This document shows positions 14,983 through 21,847 of a DNA stretch of 22,124 nt, in pieces. How positions within the stretch are numbered: position 1 is the stretch's first letter; each line of letters starts with the position of its first letter. The notes under the pieces were generated by a model that worked only from the letters and a program-made list of their open reading frames with translations, ran no database searches and was not told the origin of the DNA. This DNA comes from Clostridia bacterium (lineage in GTDB: Bacteria; Bacillota; Clostridia; Christensenellales; CAG-314). A program made the position numbers and the translations under genes. The DNA is taken from the NCBI GenBank assembly GCA_900769665.1, contig CAAGHL010000013.1, forward strand, positions 1-22,124. The letters are read 5' to 3'.

Positions 14983-15216
14983 ATGAAAAAATTTTTGAAA
15001 ATATTACTAATAGTTGATGTTTGCCTTTTTGCTGTTTTTTTTGTTGGCGGTGGGATTATGGAAATATTAAGGGCGATACCTTTTTCAAAAGATTCTACTT
15101 TTGATTTAATTTGGCATATATTTTTCGGAGGGGCTTACATTACAGGCGCTCCGTTTCTTATAATTTTTATAGTTTATTTTATAAAAAATACGATTCAAAA
15201 GCTGAAAAAAGAATAA
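14983..15216 (+). CDS. Small two-helix membrane protein
   Basis: This 77-aa protein has a good SD (CGGAGG) about 8 nt ahead of ATG 14983. It starts MKKFLKILLIVDVCLFAVFF, has a first hydrophobic segment at about residues 5-25 and a second at about 48-68, and ends in a basic KNTIQKLKKE tail, so both ends are probably cytoplasmic. Codons are markedly AT-rich compared with the neighbouring genes, which suggests a different history. It stands alone, with its own terminator at 15246-15290. I recognise no family. Confidence 0.65.
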   Translation: MKKFLKILLIVDVCLFAVFFVGGGIMEILRAIPFSKDSTFDLIWHIFFGGAYITGAPFLIIFIVYFIKNTIQKLKKE

Positions 15217-15245
15217 TATAATATATGATATAAATATATTTTATT

Positions 15246-15290
15246 AAGGTTCACATCGTTGTATAAGTGTAAGTGAGCCTTTTTTATTTT
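15246..15290 (+). terminator. Intrinsic terminator of the small membrane-protein gene
   Basis: AAGGTTCAC (15246-15254) pairs with GTGAGCCTT (15273-15281) with one T-G wobble and is followed by a T-rich run to 15290. Confidence 0.85.
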
Positions 15291-15336
15291 TCCTAGGCAA
15301 AAGGGAGTAGTGGTTGTGCCAAGCAAATCAAAGAAG

Positions 15337-15386
15337 CCGTGTGCTTGTCCAAATGGTTGAAACCGTGTTCCTGTCCATATGGTTGA
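15337..15386 (+). repeat. Two tandem 24-bp repeats
   Basis: The unit CCGTGT..C.TGTCCA.ATG, followed by GTTGA, occurs at 15337-15360 and 15363-15386 with a 26-bp period and three differences. In the frame of each copy it reads KPC(A/S)CP(N/Y)G followed by a stop. The two copies are in different frames, so a continuous protein is excluded. Only two units are present. Confidence 0.55.
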
Positions 15387-15529
15387 TTTATTTTACCTAA
15401 AATATCTATTATATACAATTTATCCTTGTCGATTTGTTCCTCTTTGACACGTTTGTCGAGTTACTTGTCACGTTGTTTGCGTGGGAAAATTGTTCTGAAA
15501 AATTTTATTGAAAAGCAAGGCAAATTCGT

Positions 15530-15558
15530 TTGACAAATTTCGTCAAGTCGGGTACAAT
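15530..15558 (+). promoter_or_regulatory. Sigma-A promoter of the xpt transcript
   Basis: A perfect TTGACA (15530-15535), a 17-nt spacer and TACAAT (15553-15558). Transcription would begin near 15565, just ahead of the riboswitch. Confidence 0.85.
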
Positions 15559-15579
15559 AGCCGTATCAATCGAATATTT

Positions 15580-15646
15580 GCCAATATATCTACGGATTTA
15601 GGGCCCGTAAGTTTCTACCGCATCGCCGCAAGATGCGACTATTGGA
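15580..15646 (+). ncRNA. Guanine-class purine riboswitch
   Basis: P1 is CCAATA (15581-15586) with TATTGG (15640-15645). P2 is TACGG with CCGTA around an AGGG-containing loop. J2/3 is the diagnostic AAGTTTCTACC (about 15609-15619). P3 is GCATC/GATGC around GCCGCAA. J3/1 is GACTAT (15637-15642). The C in GACTAT is the specificity base that pairs with guanine or hypoxanthine; adenine aptamers have T there. The aptamer sits between a strong promoter and an intrinsic terminator ahead of xpt, as in the classic xpt control of Firmicutes, so purine binding should switch expression off. Loop-loop pairing is inferred, not computed. Confidence 0.92.
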
Positions 15647-15655
15647 TAGGAGTAA

Positions 15656-15680
15656 CTCGAAACGCTTTTGTCGTTTCGGG
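15656..15680 (+). promoter_or_regulatory. Hairpin between aptamer and terminator (expression platform)
   Basis: CTCGAAACG (15656-15664) pairs with CGTTTCGGG (15672-15680) with one wobble. It may belong to the switching region. TATTGG, the P1 3' strand, occurs again at 15693-15698 just before the terminator and could compete for the P1 5' strand. Confidence 0.45.
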
Positions 15681-15699
15681 CAGTACTTCGTTTATTGGC

Positions 15700-15736
15700 A
15701 ACAGGTGACGTTTTCGTCAGCCTGTTTTTGTTTTTT
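15700..15736 (+). terminator. Riboswitch-controlled intrinsic terminator
   Basis: AACAGG plus TGACG (15700-15710) pairs with CGTCA plus CCTGTT (15715-15726, with one bulged G) around a TTTT loop, followed by TTTTGTTTTTT. It lies 90 nt upstream of xpt and is the natural output of the riboswitch. Confidence 0.88.
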
Positions 15737-15756
15737 CCGATAGTGTAGTTTTCTTT

Positions 15757-15814
15757 CTTCCCGACCGTACCAAGGCAAATACAATACCGCAACAACTATG
15801 CGGCAAACGGGAAG
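15757..15814 (+). promoter_or_regulatory. Possible SD-sequestering long-range stem before xpt
   Basis: CTTCCCG (15757-15763) is complementary to CGGGAAG (15808-15814), which overlaps the only good SD of xpt. The enclosed loop contains its own CCGCA/TGCGG hairpin (15787-15791/15799-15803). If formed, the stem would hide the ribosome site. This is inferred from complementarity only. Confidence 0.4.
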
Positions 15815-15825
15815 GGTTATTTTCG

Positions 15826-16401
15826 ATGAATATTCTTCAACAAAAAATTCTTACAGAAGGCAAGGTGTTGCAAGGAGGCATACTGAAGGTTGACGGGTTC
15901 CTTAACCATCAACTCGACGTGGCTTTTTTGACCGAACTCGGAAAAGATATATACGACATTTTCAAAGACTGCGAGGTAGACAAGATCCTAACGGTGGAGG
16001 CATCGGGCATAGGTATAGCTTGTTTTGCGGCGCAGTTTTTTAATTGCCGTGTTCTTGTTGCAAAGAAAAGTAAATCGGCAAATATTTCCGACGATGTGTA
16101 CTCTGCCCAAGTATTCTCCTACACGCACAAGACGGACAACAACATCGTTGTCAGTAAGGAGTATCTGCATGCAGGTGAAAACGTGCTTATCGTAGACGAT
16201 TTCCTTGCCAGCGGCAATGCAACGATAGGTCTTGCCGACGTTGTGGAAAAGGCCGGTGCAAAGGTAGTGGGCGTATGTTGCGCCATCGAAAAAACATTCC
16301 AAGGCGGATACAAGCGACTTGCCGACCGCGGTTACAAGGTGCATTCTCTCGCGAGGATTGCCGACATGACCGAGGACGGACAAATCACTTTTATTCAATA
16401 A
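15826..16401 (+). CDS. xpt: Xanthine phosphoribosyltransferase
   Basis: This 191-aa protein has the length of B. subtilis Xpt. It starts at ATG 15826 with SD GGAAGG about 10 nt upstream. The enzyme attaches ribose-5-phosphate from PRPP to xanthine (and, less well, guanine) to make XMP in purine salvage. The PRPP loop is VDDFLASGNAT (123-133). The N-terminal QGGILKVDGFLNHQLDV segment, VEASGIGIA and AKKSKSANI are family-typical. It is the first gene behind the guanine riboswitch and is followed within 104 nt by the BMP-type transporter genes, so salvage and uptake appear to be controlled together. Confidence 0.95.
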   Translation: MNILQQKILTEGKVLQGGILKVDGFLNHQLDVAFLTELGKDIYDIFKDCEVDKILTVEASGIGIACFAAQFFNCRVLVAKKSKSANISDDVYSAQVFSYTHKTDNNIVVSKEYLHAGENVLIVDDFLASGNATIGLADVVEKAGAKVVGVCCAIEKTFQGGYKRLADRGYKVHSLARIADMTEDGQITFIQ

Positions 16402-16488
16402 ACGGCAGTCACCCGTCAGTGACACAATCGCCGTTTGTAAGCGACACTTTGATTGCTTAAAACGGCACAACCGCAACATAACTTGCGG
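16401..16488 (+). promoter_or_regulatory. Hairpins between xpt and the BMP lipoprotein gene
   Basis: AACGGC (16401-16406, overlapping the xpt stop) pairs with GCCGTT (16430-16435) and encloses a smaller GTCAC/GTGAC stem. It lacks a T run, so it is more likely a processing or stability element than a terminator. A second hairpin, CCGCAA/TTGCGG (16471-16476/16483-16488), lies just before the SD of the next gene. Confidence 0.5.
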
Positions 16489-16505
16489 AAAACATGGAGG
16501 TGTGT

Positions 16506-17759
16506 ATGAAAAAACTATTGCCAATCATTCTCGTAGCAGTGCTTTGCTTGACCGTTGCTTTCGGTGCTCTTGTGGGCTGCAATGCCACAAAACCCGTTGT
16601 CGGACTTATCGCGTTGCACGACGAAAATTCCACTTATGACAAAAACTTTATCGACGCATTCAAGGCCGCTTGCGAGGAAAAGGGACTTAAACAAGGCGAA
16701 TACGTAATCGCTACCAACATCCCCGAAAGCGAAAAAGCCTACCAAAAAGCCGCCGAACTTGCCGACGCAGGTTGCAAAGCCGTTTTTGCCGACAGTTTCG
16801 GTCACGGTTCTCACATCGTTAAAGCCGCTAAGGAATTTACCGACGTTCAATTCTGCCATGCTACAGGTACGGACGCCATCCTCAACAAGGACACTCTTCC
16901 TAACTTCCACAATGCATTTGCATCCATCTACGAAGCAAGATACCTTGCAGGCGTTGCCGCAGGTCTCAAACTTCAAGAGATGATTGCTAACAACACTCTT
17001 CCCAAAACAGCCAAGATGGAAGGCGAAAACTACATTATCGGTTACGTAGGTGCATACACCTATGCCGAAGTTATCTCCGGTTACACTTCTTTCTACCTCG
17101 GCGTTAAGTCTGTCGTTTCCAACGTTGTAATGAAGGTTCAATTTACGGGCAGCTGGTACGACCAAGCTAAGGAAAAGACCGCTGCGGAAAACCTTATTTC
17201 TCTCGGCGCAGCCGTTATTTCTCAACACGCTGACAGCATGGGCGCACCCACGGCTTGTGAAAACGCAGGCGTTCCCAATGTTTGCTACAACCTTAGCACT
17301 GCCGAAGCTTGCCCCAAAACATATGTTATCGCTTCTCGTATCAACTGGAAACCCTACTTCCTTATGATGCTTGACTACGTGCTTGAAGGAAAGGCTATCC
17401 CCAACGACTGGACGGGAACAATGGAAACGGGCAGCGTAGAAGTAATGGCTATCGGCAAGGCTGCCGCTAACGGCACGCAAGCCAAACTCGACGAAGTCAA
17501 GGCTAAGCTTGCAAACAAAACCTTGAAGGTATTCGATGTCAACAGCTTTACGGTAACCGTCGTCAAGGAAGGCGACAATGCCAAGAATACCGCCGCAACC
17601 GTTGACGAAAACGGTCACTTGACCGCTTACACCGTAAACGTAGACGGTAGCGACAAGAACGCCGTAGAAAACGGAGCTTTCATGGAATCCAAACTTCGTT
17701 CCGCTCCTTACTTCGATGTTCAAATCGATGGTATCACCTTGCTTAACAGCAAATTCTAA
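16506..17759 (+). CDS. BMP-family (PnrA/NupN-type) purine nucleoside-binding lipoprotein
   Basis: This 417-aa protein is counted from ATG 16506, 5 nt after SD GGAGG. An in-frame ATG at 16494 overlaps that SD and is rejected. Residues 1-24 are a lipoprotein signal peptide with lipobox LVGC (Cys25), so the mature protein is tethered outside the membrane. The fold is that of the basic membrane protein/PnrA family: GLIALHDENSTYDKNF, the GC.AVFADSFGHG turn, HNAFASIYEARYLAGVAAG, and IGYVGAYTYAEVISGYTSFYLG. In B. subtilis and streptococci related proteins capture purine nucleosides for an ABC importer. The ATPase and two permeases follow, and xpt precedes. The C-terminal 100 residues extend beyond the minimal domain. 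Nucleoside specificity is inferred from context. Confidence 0.9.
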   Translation: MKKLLPIILVAVLCLTVAFGALVGCNATKPVVGLIALHDENSTYDKNFIDAFKAACEEKGLKQGEYVIATNIPESEKAYQKAAELADAGCKAVFADSFGHGSHIVKAAKEFTDVQFCHATGTDAILNKDTLPNFHNAFASIYEARYLAGVAAGLKLQEMIANNTLPKTAKMEGENYIIGYVGAYTYAEVISGYTSFYLGVKSVVSNVVMKVQFTGSWYDQAKEKTAAENLISLGAAVISQHADSMGAPTACENAGVPNVCYNLSTAEACPKTYVIASRINWKPYFLMMLDYVLEGKAIPNDWTGTMETGSVEVMAIGKAAANGTQAKLDEVKAKLANKTLKVFDVNSFTVTVVKEGDNAKNTAATVDENGHLTAYTVNVDGSDKNAVENGAFMESKLRSAPYFDVQIDGITLLNSKF

Positions 17760-17791
17760 AATTTTTACAATAAAATAATCCCCCAAAACAA

Positions 17792-17834
17792 TGATTTGCG
17801 CCGATTTTAGGCGCAAATCACTTGTTTTATTTTT
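17792..17834 (+). terminator. Intrinsic terminator after the lipoprotein gene
   Basis: A perfect 11-bp stem pairs 17792-17802 with 17810-17820 around a 7-nt loop and is followed by CTTGTTTTATTTTT. Sited between binding-protein and membrane genes, it would make the lipoprotein transcript more abundant than the rest, a common arrangement for importers. Confidence 0.9.
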
Positions 17835-18045
17835 AGGGTTAATTTAGCTATCACTAACAACCATAAAGGCGGTCTTTTCCGCGGCGTAGCCGTTAGTACG
17901 GCTTGTGTAATAATCTGTAGAAAACCTGCCACGCAGGTTCAATCTCGTCATAAATCATCGAAAAATCCTCGCCTTTACGGAAGCTGTTTTAATAGATGGT
18001 ATATGGTCGCGCAAAAAATTATTAGTGATAGCTAAATTAACCCTA
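17834..18045. mobile_element. 212-bp MITE-like element with perfect 24-bp terminal inverted repeats
   Basis: Bases 17834-17857 (beginning TAGGGTTAATTTAGC) are the exact reverse complement of 18022-18045 (ending GCTAAATTAACCCTA). The element starts and ends with TA, consistent with a TA target duplication of the IS630/Tc1-mariner type, though TA could be part of the repeat. The interior has a CCTGC-type hairpin (17923-17939) and no transposase, so it would need mobilisation in trans. It lies between the lipoprotein terminator and the ATPase gene. Related end sequences are at 9881-9926, 14730-14792 and 18057-18073. Confidence 0.8.
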
Positions 18046-18056
18046 GGGTTTCCATT

Positions 18057-18073
18057 CGCTATCACTAACAACC
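18057..18073 (+). repeat. Partial MITE-end fragment beside the intact element
   Basis: CGCTATCACTAACAACC repeats part of the left-end sequence only 12 nt outside the right end of the intact element. With 18022-18032 it forms an 11-bp inverted repeat with a 25-nt loop. It suggests nested or repeated insertion at this spot. Confidence 0.6.
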
Positions 18074-18086
18074 AACAAATATTTTT

Positions 18087-18104
18087 TTGACGGGTAACCG
18101 TCAA
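18087..18104 (+). promoter_or_regulatory. GNRA-capped hairpin immediately before the ATPase SD
   Basis: TTGACGG (18087-18093) and CCGTCAA (18098-18104) form a perfect 7-bp stem with a GTAA tetraloop. The SD (GGAGA) begins 2 nt later. It may protect or expose the ribosome site of the GTG-started ATPase gene. Confidence 0.55.
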
Positions 18105-18117
18105 CGGAGAAACGACT

Positions 18118-19641
18118 GTGAGCAACACAACGGCAATACAAGTCACCAATATCACCAAAACATTCGGCCCCATCGTCGCCAATAAGGACGTTACGATGGA
18201 CGTTCGCAAAGGGGAAATCCTTGCGATACTGGGCGAAAACGGAAGTGGCAAAACCACTCTTATGAACATGCTTGCCGGTATCTACTTCCCCGACAGCGGC
18301 ACGATAAGCGTCGAGGGCAAGGAAGTAGTCATTGCTTCCCCCAAGGACGCATTCGCATGCGGTATAGGAATGATTCACCAACACTTCAAATTGGTGGACG
18401 TATTTACCGCTACGGAAAACATTGTACTTGGCATTAAGGAAAAGTACAACCTTAAACTTGCAAAAAAACGTATTGTGGAGATGAGCTCCAAATACGGTTT
18501 CCAAATAGATCCCGACAAAAAAATCTTCGACATGTCCGTGTCGGAAAAGCAAACGGTGGAGATTGTCAAAGCACTTTACCGCGGCGCAAACATACTTATC
18601 CTCGACGAACCGACCGCCGTACTTACCCCTGCGGAAACGGACAGGCTGTTCGATGTATTGCGCGCAATGAAAGCCGACGGCAAAAGTATCATCATCATTA
18701 CGCACAAACTCAACGAAGTAATGAGTATCTCCGACCGTGTGTGCGTGTTGCGTAAGGGGGAACACGTAGGCACTGTGGACACGGCGCAAACTACCGAGCA
18801 ACAACTTACGGAAATGATGGTCGGACAAAAAGTATCGCTTAATATCGATCGTCCCGAACCTGTCGATTCGAAGTTGCGCATTGATATTTCGGGATTATCT
18901 GTGGTAGACGAAGACGGAGTCAATCGCCTTAGCGACGTAAATTTGCAATTCTTCGGCGGAGAAATACTTGGTATTGCAGGTATCGCCGGCAGCGGTCAAC
19001 GAGAGTTGTTGGAAGCGGTAGCAGGATTGCAACGTACAAGTCAAGGCTCGTCGGTGGTGTACTATCCGCCGGAAGGTCACGAAGAGCAACTTATCGGCAA
19101 AGCTCCCGCGGAAATTCGCAAACTCGGCGTGCGTTTGAGCTTTGTTCCCGAAGACCGCTTGGGCATGGGACTTGTCGGTAGTATGGATATTGCCGACAAC
19201 ATGATGTTGCGTAGCTACGAAAAGGGAAACAGTGTGTTCCTCGACCGCAAAACTCCGCAAAAACTTGCCGACGAAATAGTGGACAGCTTACAAGTAGCTA
19301 CACCAGGTGTACATATCGCCGTACGTAAACTTTCCGGCGGTAACGTGCAAAAAGTGCTTGTCGGACGGGAAATTGCCGCAAAGCCCACCGTGCTTATGGC
19401 GGCTTACCCTGTGCGCGGTTTGGATATTAACTCGTCCTATATGATATACAACCTACTTACCGAGCAAAAGAAACAAGGCGTTGCCGTTATTTTCGTAGGA
19501 GAAGACCTTGACGTACTTGTGGAGTTGTGCGATCGCATTGCCGTGCTTGCAGGCGGCAAACTGACGGGTATAGTGGACGGACGTACCGCTACTAAGGAAC
19601 AACTCGGTTTGATGATGACGGGTATTGCAAAGAAGGATTAG
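18118..19641 (+). CDS. Double-domain ABC ATPase of the nucleoside importer (NupO-like)
   Basis: This 507-aa protein uses a GTG start at 18118, 7 nt after SD GGAGA. It has two fused nucleotide-binding domains, as in RbsA/MglA and NupO. Domain 1 has Walker A GENGSGKTT (39-47), Q-loop GMIHQHF, a degenerate signature MSVSEKQ and Walker B ILILDEPTA (Asp163, Glu164). Domain 2 has a degenerate Walker A GIAGSGQRE, a canonical signature KLSGGNVQK (Ser406) and Walker B replaced by VLMAAYPVRGLD. Such asymmetry is normal for this family, with domain 1 doing the hydrolysis. It energises the permease pair encoded directly downstream (NupP/NupQ type) together with the BMP lipoprotein. A terminator and a MITE separate it from the lipoprotein gene, so expression relies on read-through or an unseen promoter. 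Confidence 0.92.
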   Translation: MSNTTAIQVTNITKTFGPIVANKDVTMDVRKGEILAILGENGSGKTTLMNMLAGIYFPDSGTISVEGKEVVIASPKDAFACGIGMIHQHFKLVDVFTATENIVLGIKEKYNLKLAKKRIVEMSSKYGFQIDPDKKIFDMSVSEKQTVEIVKALYRGANILILDEPTAVLTPAETDRLFDVLRAMKADGKSIIIITHKLNEVMSISDRVCVLRKGEHVGTVDTAQTTEQQLTEMMVGQKVSLNIDRPEPVDSKLRIDISGLSVVDEDGVNRLSDVNLQFFGGEILGIAGIAGSGQRELLEAVAGLQRTSQGSSVVYYPPEGHEEQLIGKAPAEIRKLGVRLSFVPEDRLGMGLVGSMDIADNMMLRSYEKGNSVFLDRKTPQKLADEIVDSLQVATPGVHIAVRKLSGGNVQKVLVGREIAAKPTVLMAAYPVRGLDINSSYMIYNLLTEQKKQGVAVIFVGEDLDVLVELCDRIAVLAGGKLTGIVDGRTATKEQLGLMMTGIAKKD

Positions 19642-19654
19642 TCTACTGCGCACC

Positions 19655-19674
19655 GCGACGGGACAAAACGTCGC
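19655..19674 (+). promoter_or_regulatory. Hairpin overlapping the approach to the first permease SD
   Basis: GCGACG (19655-19660) pairs with CGTCGC (19669-19674) and the SD AAGGAGG starts at the next base. It is the same arrangement as ahead of the lipoprotein and ATPase genes. Confidence 0.5.
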
Positions 19675-19685
19675 AAGGAGGATAT

Positions 19686-20885
19686 ATGCAAAAAAGTACA
19701 AATACGGCGCATCAACCGTTGTTTCACGTTGTAAAACGCGTAGACCTCGAATGGTGGAAAAAGCTGTTGATTTACGCCGTAGCGATAGTTGCCGCTTTGC
19801 TTATCGGAGCATTGTTGTGCGGCGTTTTTGCCGAAAGAAATCCGTTTGAAATGATAGCTTCGCTGTTTTCGGGACCGTTCAAAACGCAACGTAAGTTTAG
19901 GGTGTTCTTGCAAGACTTCTCGTTGTTGTTGCTGGTTTCAATGGCGGTTGTTCCCGCATTCCGTATGCACTTTTGGAATTTGGGCGCAAACGGACAGGTT
20001 CTTATGGGATGTTTGGCAACTGCGGCGTGTATGTTTTATCTCGGTGGCAAAATTCCCGACGGTTGGCTCAACCTAATAATGATCGTTTCGGCGATTGCCG
20101 CAGGCGTGGTGTGGGCGGTTATCCCCGCAATATTCAAGGCGTTCTTCGACACAAACGAAACGTTGTTTACGCTGATGATGAATTACATTGCCGAAGTGTT
20201 GGTGGCGTTTTTCGTCAGTACGTGGGCAACCGACGGAAGCGGAGTGCTTGCGCCCATGGCAAACGGACATTTGCCGATGGTAGTCAATCAATACTTTGCC
20301 GTGGCTTTGGTTGCCGTTGCTTTGACGGGTGCCATTGCGGTGTACTTGCGTTTTAGCAAGCACGGTTACGAAATCGACGTTGTCGGCGAAAGCGTCAATA
20401 CGGCAAAATATATCGGTATCAACGTCAAAAAGGTCGTAATACGTACCCTCATTCTTTCCGGGGCGGTTTGCGGCGTTGCAGGTTTGTTGCTTACTGGCGG
20501 TATCAACTACACCGTCAACAGCGAGTTGCACGGCGGCATGGGCTTTACGGCCATTATGACGGTGTGGCTTGCCAAGTTCAACCCTATTATGATTGTCGCA
20601 ACTTGCTTCTTTGTTACGTTTGTCAACAAAGGTATGGCGCAGGTCAACATGGACTTCGGCTTTACCGACGAGGCAACCGCAAACATAGTGCTTGGCATAG
20701 TATACTTTTGCATTATTGCTTGCGACTTCTTTGTCAACTACCGTGTAGTGTTCCGTCACAAAGCCGATAGCAAATCAAACGGCGACAATACGCAAGATGT
20801 TGTACAACCCGAAACGGAACAAAACGCAACGGAGCAACCGAAAGCTACGGTTGTTACGGCAAACGCCGAGGAGGAAAACGCATGA
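19686..20885 (+). CDS. ABC importer permease, NupP-like (BPD_transp_2 family)
   Basis: This 399-aa protein starts at ATG 19686 with a near-perfect SD (AAGGAGG) about 6 nt upstream. The first hydrophobic segment is at about residues 27-48, and about eight to ten segments are visible in total. The family signature VGESVNTAKYIGINVKKVVI (from Val233) followed by SGAVCGVAGLLLTGG is the cytoplasmic coupling region of ribose/nucleoside permeases. FWNLGANGQVLMG is another conserved turn. The last 40 residues (from about KADSKSNGDN) are hydrophilic, Glu/Thr/Asn-rich and unusual for the family, probably a disordered cytoplasmic tail. It ends in an ATGA overlap with the second permease. Role: half of the membrane channel for purine nucleosides. 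Confidence 0.92.
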   Translation: MQKSTNTAHQPLFHVVKRVDLEWWKKLLIYAVAIVAALLIGALLCGVFAERNPFEMIASLFSGPFKTQRKFRVFLQDFSLLLLVSMAVVPAFRMHFWNLGANGQVLMGCLATAACMFYLGGKIPDGWLNLIMIVSAIAAGVVWAVIPAIFKAFFDTNETLFTLMMNYIAEVLVAFFVSTWATDGSGVLAPMANGHLPMVVNQYFAVALVAVALTGAIAVYLRFSKHGYEIDVVGESVNTAKYIGINVKKVVIRTLILSGAVCGVAGLLLTGGINYTVNSELHGGMGFTAIMTVWLAKFNPIMIVATCFFVTFVNKGMAQVNMDFGFTDEATANIVLGIVYFCIIACDFFVNYRVVFRHKADSKSNGDNTQDVVQPETEQNATEQPKATVVTANAEEENA

Positions 20886-21847
20886 TAGTATCCTTTATTG
20901 TAGGTGCCGTTTCTCTCGGCATGGTGTTTTTGTATGGTTGCTTGGGCGAAATTATCACGGAAAAAGCAGGACATCTCAACCTCGGTATCCCCGGTGTAAT
21001 GTGTTTGGGTACGGCAGGCGGAGTTGTCGGAGTGTCAATGTACATGGGCATGCTGTCCGATCCGACGCAACCGTCGTACTTGTTGATTTTGTTGTTCGCT
21101 GTGGTGTTTTCCGCTTTGTTCGGAGCTTTCGGCGGCGCAATTTACGGATTTTTGACGGTGTCACTGCGCTGTAATCAAAATATTACGGGACTTGCACTGA
21201 CAACGTTCGGCGCAGGATTTGCACAATACATTATCGGAGCGGCGGACAAAACCTATCTTCCGTCGGCGGCACGCGTTATGTCGCAAGGTTTACCTTTTGC
21301 CGCTAATCTCGGTTGGTTCGGACAAATCTTTTTGTCCCACGGTATATTGGCATATGTGGCAATTGCTTTGGCAATCGTTGTCGGATTTTTGTTGAAGCGC
21401 ACTCGTCTGGGATTGGAATTGCGTTCCGTAGGCGAAAGTCCTGCAACGGCAGATGCGGCAGGTATCAACGTGACAGGCTACAAGTACGGCGCAATCCTCA
21501 TCGGTAGCGCAATCGCAGGGCTTGGCGGACTGTTTTACAGCATGGACTACATGAAGGGCAATTTGGAAAACGTTTCTACGATACAGGCGTTCGGTTGGCT
21601 GAGCATTGCTTTGGTTATTTTCACGCTTTGGCGTCCCGTGCTTGCTATTGCGGGTTCCGTTGTGTTTGGCGGACTGTACATTGTGTCCGGCTATGTCAGC
21701 GGCATCAGTTTCGGACAAATGAAGTTGTTGAGCCTTATTCCCTACGTGGTTACGGTGGCGGTACTTATCGTCACGAGTATTCTCGACAGCAAAAACGCAC
21801 AACCGCCCAAAGGATTGGGAGTGACGTATTTCCGCGAGGACAGATAA
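20882..21847 (+). CDS. ABC importer permease, NupQ-like (BPD_transp_2 family)
   Basis: This 321-aa protein starts at ATG 20882 overlapping the previous stop (ATGA), with SD GAGGAG about 7 nt upstream inside the nupP-like gene. It shows about eight hydrophobic segments, beginning at residue 2. The coupling motif VGESPATADAAGINVTGYKY (from Val183) followed by IGSAIAGLGGLFYSM parallels that of its partner. The N-terminal EIITEKAGHLNLGIPGVMCLG and the loop MDYMKGNLENVSTIQAFGWL are typical of NupQ-type proteins. It completes the importer: lipoprotein, ATPase and two different permeases. It is the last gene visible on the plus strand. Confidence 0.93.
   Translation: MIVSFIVGAVSLGMVFLYGCLGEIITEKAGHLNLGIPGVMCLGTAGGVVGVSMYMGMLSDPTQPSYLLILLFAVVFSALFGAFGGAIYGFLTVSLRCNQNITGLALTTFGAGFAQYIIGAADKTYLPSAARVMSQGLPFAANLGWFGQIFLSHGILAYVAIALAIVVGFLLKRTRLGLELRSVGESPATADAAGINVTGYKYGAILIGSAIAGLGGLFYSMDYMKGNLENVSTIQAFGWLSIALVIFTLWRPVLAIAGSVVFGGLYIVSGYVSGISFGQMKLLSLIPYVVTVAVLIVTSILDSKNAQPPKGLGVTYFREDR

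Larger units (their letters stand above)
15217..15529. other. Intergenic region with a terminator and a short tandem duplication
   Basis: After the terminator of the small membrane-protein gene there is a pair of 24-bp repeats with 3 mismatches (15337-15360 and 15363-15386), then AT-rich sequence up to the xpt promoter. The frame around the repeats encodes no plausible protein. Confidence 0.45.

Noticed and set aside
15337..15386. Possible CRISPR array
   Set aside because: There are only two units, with a 2-nt gap instead of spacers, and no cas genes nearby.
15508..15708. 66-codon frame over the xpt leader
   Set aside because: It overlaps the promoter and the guanine riboswitch, which explain the sequence better.
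16515..17816. 433-codon open frame on the minus strand
   Set aside because: It is antisense to the lipoprotein gene, which has an SD, signal peptide and family motifs. The antisense frame has none.
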